Of a stretch of 9,122 nt of DNA, positions 1-5,438 are shown in pieces. Each line of letters begins with the position of its first letter. The first letter of the stretch is position 1. The position numbers and the translations under genes are program-made. The stretch comes from Syntrophales bacterium (GTDB lineage Bacteria > Desulfobacterota > Syntrophia > Syntrophales > UBA8958). A model generated the notes under the pieces. That model was not told the origin of the DNA, searched no databases, and saw only the letters and a program-made list of their open reading frames with translations. The stretch covers positions 1 through 9,122 of the forward strand of contig JALNVY010000092.1 in the NCBI GenBank assembly GCA_023231165.1, in the 5' to 3' direction.

Positions 1-173
1 GTGCGGGCGGCCTGAATGCCTGCCCCTTGTGTTGCTTGACGGTTCTGCTCGTTTTCCACGGCCTGCCACTCTTTTGTCTCTCCATTAACAATGACAAAAC
101 AGGCGGCCCGGCCAAAACGACTGTCCAATAATTCCGTCCATCCGGAATTTTGTGCTGTTACCGCTATCTTCAT
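1..173 (-). CDS. NifX/NifB-like Mo-Fe cluster-binding family protein, N-terminal part (cut by window edge)
   Basis: The reading frame opens at ATG 173-171 and is still open at the window edge, giving 57 residues. The N-terminus MKIAVTAQ followed by DSRFGRAACFVIVN is the hallmark start of the dinitrogenase iron-molybdenum cofactor biosynthesis domain (NifX/NafY/NifB C-terminal/VnfX group), a small RNase H-like fold that binds metal-sulfur clusters or their precursors. Its start codon overlaps the stop of the upstream gene (170-595) as ATGA. A GGAGAGGA ribosome binding site lies just before it, inside the upstream gene. The two are therefore very likely translationally coupled. Related proteins outside nitrogenase clusters include the Desulfovibrio orange protein (Orp). 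The family call is firm; the specific cargo and role are unknown, and the C-terminal half is not in the window. Confidence 0.85.
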   Translation of the reverse strand, partial: MKIAVTAQNSGWTELLDSRFGRAACFVIVNGETKEWQAVENEQNRQATQGAGIQAAR

Positions 174-595
174 GATCTTCCTCTCCTTCGCTGTATTCGT
201 AGTCTTTCGGTGCAACTTGGCGCTTCTTCCCATCCTTTTTCCGTGGCCATACGCTGCCACCAGCCGCGGCATCCTGGCAGAAAAAAAGACGGGTCGCCCA
301 GTTGGTTGGCAAAAAAGCCCGCCGCAACATCTTTCAGCTCACCCTTCAGGAAGGGAATCACGAGGATGTCCGCCCCCTCGATCATCTGCTGGGAAAAACC
401 GGAAATGGCCCCGCACAGGAGCACCGTGATCCTAAAATCACGCAGTATTTTAATCACTTGCATGGCGGATAGCCCTGGCGGCAGGGACTCGATTTTCTGC
501 ATCTCCGGGGTGCCCGCGTTAATGATTACGAAAGAATCCGCGGAATCGAAAACCGTGGCGATATGATCTTGTGAAGCCGCTAAGGCGATGGCCAT
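170..595 (-). CDS. NifX/NifB-like Mo-Fe cluster-binding family protein
   Basis: The protein has 141 residues if it starts at ATG 595-593. An upstream in-frame start at 697 would add 34 residues of unrelated, hydrophobic sequence. The nearer start is preferred because MAIALAAS gives the usual beta-strand at the NifX N-terminus, and because the sigma54 promoter at 672-657 would put the transcript start near 646, downstream of 697. Its ribosome binding site is weak (AGG about 8 nt before ATG). Motifs seen: VFDSADSFVIIN near residues 14-25, VLLCGAISG in the middle, VIPFLKGEL, and a C-terminal FFLPGCRGWW segment followed by a basic, low-complexity tail. This resembles NifX-like proteins of anaerobes ending in PGC-G-R tails. 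The family binds or carries metal-sulfur clusters. Neighbours are the sigma54 activator upstream and a second NifX-like gene overlapping by 4 nt. The actual metal and client are not known. Confidence 0.85.
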   Translation of the reverse strand: MAIALAASQDHIATVFDSADSFVIINAGTPEMQKIESLPPGLSAMQVIKILRDFRITVLLCGAISGFSQQMIEGADILVIPFLKGELKDVAAGFFANQLGDPSFFLPGCRGWWQRMATEKGWEEAPSCTERLRIQRRRGRS

Positions 596-656
596 GATTA
601 TACCTATTTGTGGTCTACTGTAAGGTTTAACATTCTGGTTCGAGCAATTAGAAACT

Positions 657-672
657 AGCAAAAGATATGCCG
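657..672 (-). promoter_or_regulatory. sigma54 (-24/-12) promoter for the NifX-like pair
   Basis: Read on the minus strand, the sequence is CGGCAT, five bases, then TTGCT. It keeps the invariant GG (671-670) and GC (659-658) at the exact 12-base register of the TGGCAC-N5-TTGCW consensus, with only the first and sixth positions differing. Transcription would start near 646, about 50 nt before ATG 595. The neighbouring gene upstream encodes a sigma54 activator, which supports the call. Confidence 0.72.
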
Positions 673-725
673 ACAAAGAAAATATAGTAACCGTCAATTA
701 TATTATATAGTTATATGAAGATGTC

Positions 726-741
726 GATGATTGCAATCGTC
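726..741. promoter_or_regulatory. Near-perfect palindrome, candidate upstream activator site
   Basis: GATGATTG followed directly by CAATCGTC is a 16-bp inverted repeat with one mismatched pair; the inner GATTGCAATC is perfect. It is centred about 60 bp upstream of the -24 element, roughly 85-90 bp before the expected start. This is a usual place for an enhancer bound by a Fis-type helix-turn-helix activator. An AT-rich stretch (697-717) lies between it and the promoter and could ease DNA bending. A second clear copy was not found. Confidence 0.45.
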
Positions 742-791
742 TAATAGGCGCAGATATGCAACGCTAATGAATCGGAAGGATCGCATATTTG

Positions 792-2135
792 CTATTGCAT
801 GTCCGGTTTTGAGGGAATGCTGATGCCCAGGGATTTGATCCTGCGGAAGAGGGTGCTCTTGTGGATGCCGAGCTCCCGGGCGGTTTGGGCGCGGTGCCAT
901 TGATTTTTCTTGAGGGCGTTGACCAGAAAGGCCGCTTCTATTTCCCGCAGGGAAGATGGTTGCTCCTGTGTTGCCGCCTGTTTTCCCTCCGCTTCGGACC
1001 TGAGAAACTCGGGGAGATCATATTTTTTGATCATTTCCGACTTGCAGAGAATGAAAGCCCGCTCGATGATGTTTTCCAACTCCCTGATATTGCCTGGGTA
1101 ATCGTAAGCCATAAGGCAGGCCAGGGCCTCGCTGTCGACGCCCTGGAGTGTCTTGTTCTGTAAGGCGTTGAACATGCGGATGAAATGATCAACGAGGAGG
1201 GGAATGTCCGTCATCCGTTCCCGAAGGGGCGGCAGGACCAATTTGAGCACATTGATGCGATAGTATAAATCCTCCCGGAATTTGCCTTCTCTGACTAACT
1301 CCTGAAGATCGCGATTGGAGGCGGTGATTATACGGGCATCATGGCGGATGCTCTCTACGCCCCCCAGGGGCTCGTAGGTTTTTTCCTGAAGCACCCGGAG
1401 GAGCCGCACCTGCATGGCCGGGGATGTGTCCCCGATTTCATCAAGAAATATGGTTCCCCGGTCGGCCAATTTGAAACGTCCCGGTTTATCCTTTTTCGCG
1501 TCTGTAAAGGCCCCTGCTTTGTAGCCGAAGAGTTCCGCCTCTAAAAGCGCGTCCGGCAGGGCGGCGCAGTTGACGGCAACGAAGGAGCGGTTTTTGCGGG
1601 TGCTGAGTTGGTGGATCGCCCGGGCAACGAGTTCCTTCCCTGTCCCGCTTTCTCCCTGCAACAGCACCGTGCTGGTGCTGGCGGCTACGTCGGGGAGGAG
1701 ATCGAAAAGATCCTGCATCTTGTGACTCTTGGAGATGATGTCCTGAAAGGTGTATTTTCCCTCTAACTTTTTCCGGAGATCCGCTTCCCGGCTGATGTTC
1801 CGGAAAGTCTCCACGGCTCCGATCACCTCTCCCGTTTCATCCTTCAGCAGAGCGGTGGAAATGCTTACGGGCAGGCGTCGGCCCTTGGCGTTGATTATAT
1901 AGACGGTGCGGTTTATCACTTCCCTGCCCGTTTCTTTTGTGTACCGGAGGACGCATTGCCGGTCACAGACGTCGGCCTTCAGGACCTCCCGGCATGACTG
2001 GCCGACAGCTTCCTCTCGGGAAACACCGGTGATTTCCTCGGCGGCACGGTTGAAAGAGGTGATCCGCCAGTCGTGATCAACGGTAAAGACACCGTCAGCG
2101 ATGGAATCAAGAATTGTGTCGATACGTATATGCAT
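792..2135 (-). CDS. PAS-domain sigma54-dependent transcriptional activator (bacterial enhancer-binding protein)
   Basis: The protein has 447 residues. Residues 1-115 form a PAS sensor domain (SIADGVFTVD through GAVETFRNIS) carrying three cysteines, C48, C57 and C61, in a C-x8-C-x3-C pattern. Residues ~130-375 are a complete AAA+ sigma54-interaction domain: Walker A GESGTGKE (161-168), loop GAFTDA (208-213), Walker B GTIFLDEIGD (227-236), arginine-finger region FREDLYYRINV (286-296) and YPGNIREL (347-354). Residues ~398-437 are a Fis-type helix-turn-helix (RAQTARELGIHKSTLFRRI). The protein activates RNA polymerase-sigma54 by ATP hydrolysis in response to a PAS signal, perhaps redox or a metal cluster given the cysteines. 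It starts 2 nt after the isomerase gene's stop, so the two are probably cotranscribed and coupled. The sigma54 promoter just downstream of it at 672-657 is its likely target. The loop reads GAFTDA rather than GAFTGA, a variant I recall in other deltaproteobacterial activators. Confidence 0.95.
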   Translation of the reverse strand: MHIRIDTILDSIADGVFTVDHDWRITSFNRAAEEITGVSREEAVGQSCREVLKADVCDRQCVLRYTKETGREVINRTVYIINAKGRRLPVSISTALLKDETGEVIGAVETFRNISREADLRKKLEGKYTFQDIISKSHKMQDLFDLLPDVAASTSTVLLQGESGTGKELVARAIHQLSTRKNRSFVAVNCAALPDALLEAELFGYKAGAFTDAKKDKPGRFKLADRGTIFLDEIGDTSPAMQVRLLRVLQEKTYEPLGGVESIRHDARIITASNRDLQELVREGKFREDLYYRINVLKLVLPPLRERMTDIPLLVDHFIRMFNALQNKTLQGVDSEALACLMAYDYPGNIRELENIIERAFILCKSEMIKKYDLPEFLRSEAEGKQAATQEQPSSLREIEAAFLVNALKKNQWHRAQTARELGIHKSTLFRRIKSLGISIPSKPDMQ

Positions 2136-2137
2136 CT

Positions 2138-3153
2138 TCAGTGGCTTTGCAAGGATCCGATTTCAGAAGGTTTATGAACGCCGGATACGGTGACAATGCC
2201 GGTTATCAATTCCGGCGGGGTGACATCGAAGGCCGGGTAATATGCCTGCACCCGGTCACCGGTGATTCGCGTCCCCTGGAATTCGAGGACCTCCCGGGGA
2301 TCCCGCTCCTCAATGGGGATTTCATGTCCCCGCAGGGCGCAACGATCGGGACCGCCATAGCCGAGGATATAAGAAGTAATCCCCAGATGCCGCGCACAGA
2401 TGGCCAACTGCATGGTCCCCGCCTTGTTGGCCACGGCGCCATCCATGGCGATCCGGTCCGCTGCGGCAAAGACCTTCTGAATCATTCTTTTGGACATGCA
2501 ATAGGCCGCCATGTTGTTGGTGATCAGGGTGGTGTCGATTCCCATTTCGCTCAGAGACCAAGCCGTCAGTCTGGTCCCCTGGAGATAGGGCCGCGTCTCC
2601 GTACAGATCGCTTTCATATCCTTGCCGTTTTCTTTTGCAACTTGAACATGTAAAGCAGCCCTGCCCCGGCAAAACAATGGGTGAGCACCGTATCTCCGGA
2701 GGCAAGCAGGGTTTCCGCCTGTCTGCCCGTAGCCTGGGAGATCTCCCGCTGGCGGGACAGGCTTTTTTTCAGGACCTCAAGAATTATCTCCGAGGCCTTC
2801 CTGACCCTATCCAGAAGCTTCCCCAGCAGGACACCGAGATGAAACCCCGTCGGCCGGGTGGCGCAAAGGCGGTCGGCAGCCTGCTTGAGTCCCGCCATAT
2901 CACGACCGCTGTTTTGCCTCTCGAACTCTCGTGCGGCAAGATGCAAGCCGTATCCGGCTGTGATCGCAATATCTCCAGTTCCCTGGGCCAACATCTGCTC
3001 AATGGCCCGGGCCACTTCCACATGGTCGATGCAATACACCTCTGCTTCGGAACGGGGGAAGATGCGCCGATCAATTATGATCAGTGCATCTTCCCCCTCT
3101 AGATAAACATTGTTCTCCAGATGCATTAATAAAGGCTCAGTCAAGATTTTCAT
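2138..3153 (-). pseudogene. eIF2B/MtnA-like sugar-phosphate isomerase, split by a one-base frameshift
   Basis: The first frame (ATG 3153, preceded by AAAGGGA) carries the N-terminal half: helical domain, RPTGFHL (100-106) and VLTHCFAG with C160, the position of the catalytic cysteine of B. subtilis MtnA. It then drifts and ends at 2614. The C-terminal half continues in the -1 frame: AKENGKD, ETRPYLQGTRLTAW, LITNNMAAY, AADRIAMDG (conserved Asp) and VANKAG, ending at 2138. Restoring one base near 2645-2647 joins the halves as YML-QVAKENGKD and gives 338 residues, a normal family length (~340-350). The family isomerises methylthioribose-1-phosphate or other sugar phosphates. The phosphate-binding RGAP loop of MtnA is here AQGTGD (56-61) and the usual TDNM is TNNM, so the substrate may differ. 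The break could be a true mutation, a sequencing error or, less likely, programmed frameshifting near the A-rich run. The activator gene follows at once. Confidence 0.8.
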
Positions 3154-3451
3154 TTCCCTTTTTTTATTCTGAATTAAATTGATCGACCCTAAGCGCTATC
3201 ATGCCTCATAAATACAGTTTTTCAAAAAGATTCGAGGAATCCCAGGAAAATGAACTATCATAGTCCTTTCAGTCATGCAAACGGGGATTCAACAATAAGG
3301 ATAAAAACATCTTGACTTTATCTAATTGATTAGGCTTTTAGTGATCCGGATAGATGGTTTTATTTTCTGTCCAAGCAGTCCCAAAGCACAATTTTTTGTA
3401 CGGTCGCCTCCCTGAGCGGGAAAAGGAATACACGAACGGAGACTGACAAAG
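3154..3451. other. Divergent intergenic region between the isomerase-like and LuxR-type genes
   Basis: This 298-bp, AT-rich spacer has no convincing gene. It must hold promoters for both directions. Small inverted repeats visible are GATTC-GAG-GAATC (3229-3241), ACTAT-C-ATAGT (3254-3264) and CTAAT-TG-ATTAG (3322-3333). GAATCCC at the end of the first repeat (3237-3243) is complementary to GGGATTC at 3284-3290. No clear sigma54 element in correct register was found on either strand. Confidence 0.5.
3312..3340 (+). promoter_or_regulatory. Weak sigma70-like promoter candidate for the LuxR-type regulator
   Basis: A TTGACT box (3312-3317) is followed 17 bp later by CTTTTA, a poor -10 match. The -35 box is good and the spacing is right, so it is a candidate only. 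The small palindrome CTAAT-TG-ATTAG lies inside the spacer and could be an operator. The leader to ATG 3452 would be about 105 nt. Confidence 0.3.
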
Positions 3452-4705
3452 ATGGCTTCCCAGATCCGACAAGTCGAAGAAAACCAGCTCCAATTGTTTG
3501 AAAAGCTAATCAGATCCGAACAGGAAAAATCCGTCATCCTCGATTCGATGACCGAGCTTGTTCTGTATCTGGACACGGATTTACGAGTTATCTGGGCAAA
3601 CAAGGCCATGCATGACGCCTTCCAGTTAGCGAACGGTCAACTGAATAAAAAACACTGCTATCAAGCCCTCCATAATAGAAATAAGGTATGCAGCGTCTGT
3701 CCGGCCGAAAAAACCCTGAAAACCGGTAAACCCCACGAGGTAGTGGATTTTTTGTCTTACCGGAAGAATTGGGTGCTCCGTAGTTACCCGGTCCGTAATA
3801 AAAAGGGAACTCTCACCGGGATTGTAGAAATCGTTACCGACATCACGGAGCGCCGCCGGGCCGAAGAGGCATTGAGACAGTCGGAGCAGCAGTATCGTGA
3901 GCTCTTCGAAAATGCTAACGACATCATCTTTATTCTTGATTTTGACGGCAAGATCCTGTCCGGCAACGCTGCTGCTGCAAAAACTTACGGCTACGAACCG
4001 GAGCAACTCAAAGGTCTGAACATAGCTGACCTCCTGCATCGGGATGATCTTTCCGTGGTTCGGGACCTTCTTAAAAAGAAGAGCGACGATGAGGAAGTGC
4101 CGTCGCCTCAGGAATTCCGGACTTGTACGAAAGACGGCGAGACGGTATGGCTGGAAGTTAACACCCGGATCATGAAGGAAAACGGCAGAAGCATCTCCAT
4201 TCACGGTATTGCCCGCAACATAACGGAACGGAAAAAAATGGAAGAAGACCTGAAAAAGAGAGAAAGGGAGCTCTCTGAAAAATCAAGGAATCTTGAAGAT
4301 GCAAACACCGCGCTTAAAGTCCTTCTCAAGCGTAGAGAAGAAGATAAGACGGAACTGGAAGAAAAAGTGCTGTGCAACATGAGAGAACTGATCCTGCCTT
4401 ATGTTGACAATCTGAAACTCTCTTCCATCGACAGCCACCAATTGAATCAATTGACGATCCTCGAGGGTCACATCAATGAGATCATTTCCCCGTTCCTGCG
4501 CACCCTGTTCTCCAAATACCCCAATCTCACGCCCATGGAAATCAAGATTGTAAATTTTATTAAAGAAGGACGAACAACCAAGGAAATGGCAGAACTGCTC
4601 CATATCTCGGCCCGAACGATCGAGGTTCACCGGGACAATATCAGAAAAAAAGTTGGCTTGAGGAGTAGGAAAATCAATCTCCGCTCCTATCTGCTCTCTA
4701 TATAG
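3452..4705 (+). CDS. PAS-PAS-LuxR-type transcriptional regulator
   Basis: The protein has 417 residues, starting at ATG 3452 with GGAG about 10 nt upstream. After a short coiled-coil (1-30), PAS domain 1 spans about 28-135 (ILDSMTELVLYLD to EIVTDITERR). It contains a cysteine triad C69, C80, C83 (C-x10-C-x2-C followed by P). PAS domain 2 spans about 142-262 (LFENANDIIFILD to GIARNITERK). A long charged coiled coil follows (262-310), then a C-terminal LuxR/GerE helix-turn-helix (~358-405: LTPMEIKIVNFIKEGRTTKEMAELL, then ISARTIEVHRDNIRKKVGL). No transmembrane segment or receiver domain is present, so it is a cytoplasmic one-component or PAS-ligand regulator. It lies just upstream of the selenoprotein operon in the same direction. 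It is the natural candidate to bind the palindrome at 4743-4767, but this is inferred from position only. Confidence 0.9.
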   Translation: MASQIRQVEENQLQLFEKLIRSEQEKSVILDSMTELVLYLDTDLRVIWANKAMHDAFQLANGQLNKKHCYQALHNRNKVCSVCPAEKTLKTGKPHEVVDFLSYRKNWVLRSYPVRNKKGTLTGIVEIVTDITERRRAEEALRQSEQQYRELFENANDIIFILDFDGKILSGNAAAAKTYGYEPEQLKGLNIADLLHRDDLSVVRDLLKKKSDDEEVPSPQEFRTCTKDGETVWLEVNTRIMKENGRSISIHGIARNITERKKMEEDLKKRERELSEKSRNLEDANTALKVLLKRREEDKTELEEKVLCNMRELILPYVDNLKLSSIDSHQLNQLTILEGHINEIISPFLRTLFSKYPNLTPMEIKIVNFIKEGRTTKEMAELLHISARTIEVHRDNIRKKVGLRSRKINLRSYLLSI

Positions 4706-4728
4706 TAATCCCGCCCCATCTCGATTAT

Positions 4729-4756
4729 TTGAATACATAGTCAATTTACGTATACT
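4729..4756 (+). promoter_or_regulatory. sigma70-like promoter of the four-gene operon
   Basis: TTGAAT (4729-4734) and TATACT (4751-4756) are separated by 16 bp. They match 4/6 and 5/6 of the consensus boxes. The start would be near 4763, giving a leader of about 120 nt before ATG 4885. The -10 box lies inside the 25-bp palindrome, so binding there would directly affect polymerase access. Confidence 0.5.
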
Positions 4757-4767
4757 ATACGTAAATT
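4743..4767. promoter_or_regulatory. Perfect 25-bp palindrome, likely operator
   Basis: Arms AATTTACGTATA (4743-4754) and TATACGTAAATT (4756-4767) are exact reverse complements around a central C. It lies between the LuxR-type regulator and the operon and covers the -10 box of the candidate promoter. There is essentially no loop and no following T-run beyond the arm itself, which favours a protein-binding operator over a terminator. A role as a weak terminator for the regulator gene cannot be fully excluded. Confidence 0.65.
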
Positions 4768-4884
4768 TTCAGTATTGCATTTTAGTGAAATCAGTGGTTC
4801 CATCCTCTGCAAATATAGAATGCGTGGAGTATTTTCAGGGGGAGCCAATATCTTTTAACCTATCATAATTAAGGAGGGAAAATT

Positions 4885-5424
4885 ATGACGCGTGAGGAAA
4901 AAATCGAGGAAATCCGCCAACGTGCCCGGAAGAATTTTTCTTTGGGTTATAATTGCGCGGAATGTGTCACCGAGGCGGTCTTAACTCTGGTGGATACAGG
5001 GTTGCCTCCCGAAGTAAAGAAAGTTGCGACGGGATTTGGCGGCGGCATCGGGCTTTATGGTGACACATGCGGCGCCCTTGCCGGCGCGGTACTGGCCGTC
5101 AGCGCCGTACACGGCAGAAGCAGCCTTCCCGAGGGCGAAGGGAAAGAAGTGGCCATGAAGTCCAAGGAACAGCTCTACGGCAAACCCGGTCTTTACCGGT
5201 TGTTCAATATCATCCCCAATCGGATTCACGAGAAATACGGCAAGACTCTATGCCGTGATTTCACTGCCCAGTGGCAGTCCAGTTGGCTTTGCCGCGATCA
5301 TGCACTGTTCTGTCGCGAACTCATAACTGATGCGGCGGGCATTGCGGCTGAGCTTATCCTATCCGACAAGGATGAAATTGCTTCGAAGCCCTTTGCAAAA
5401 AACGTTGAAAATTTAAAAGACTGA
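4885..5424 (+). CDS. C-GCAxxG-C-C family redox protein
   Basis: The protein has 179 residues, with AAGGAGG 7 nt before ATG. It shows the family pattern: NCAEC (C24, C27) near the N-terminus, a glycine-rich VATGFGGGIGLYGDTCGALAGAVLA block with C62, and late cysteines C123, C136 and C143 (LCRDF, WLCRD, LFCREL). The family (C_GCAxxG_C_C, also seen as a domain in split-Soret cytochromes) is common in anaerobes. It is thought to be redox- or metal-binding through the conserved cysteines, but no reaction has been firmly assigned. There is no signal peptide; the hydrophobic glycine-rich stretch is not a typical transmembrane helix. It is the first gene of the operon, 14 nt ahead of the selenoprotein flavoenzyme, so it may exchange electrons or thiols with it. 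Confidence 0.85.
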   Translation: MTREEKIEEIRQRARKNFSLGYNCAECVTEAVLTLVDTGLPPEVKKVATGFGGGIGLYGDTCGALAGAVLAVSAVHGRSSLPEGEGKEVAMKSKEQLYGKPGLYRLFNIIPNRIHEKYGKTLCRDFTAQWQSSWLCRDHALFCRELITDAAGIAAELILSDKDEIASKPFAKNVENLKD

Positions 5425-5438
5425 AGGAGATCAGAATA

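Noticed and set aside
85..330. Minus-strand open frame of 81 codons
   Set aside because: It overlaps the two NifX-like genes in another frame, and its composition is not protein-like. The true second gene starts at 173.
2114..2653. Plus-strand open frame of 179 codons opposite the isomerase-like gene
   Set aside because: The minus strand carries recognisable family motifs in the same interval; the plus frame has none and no ribosome binding site.
3191..3212. Minus-strand GGCAT...GC, possible sigma54 promoter for the isomerase-like gene
   Set aside because: The spacing is one base too short for the -24/-12 register.
4743..4767. Palindrome as an intrinsic terminator of the LuxR-type gene
   Set aside because: It is AT-rich, has almost no loop and no separate T-run. 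Its overlap with a -10 box makes an operator more likely.
4795..4811. sigma54-like TGG...CTGCA upstream of the four-gene operon
   Set aside because: GG and GC are 13 rather than 12 bases apart, which is not tolerated by sigma54. A sigma70-like promoter lies nearby.
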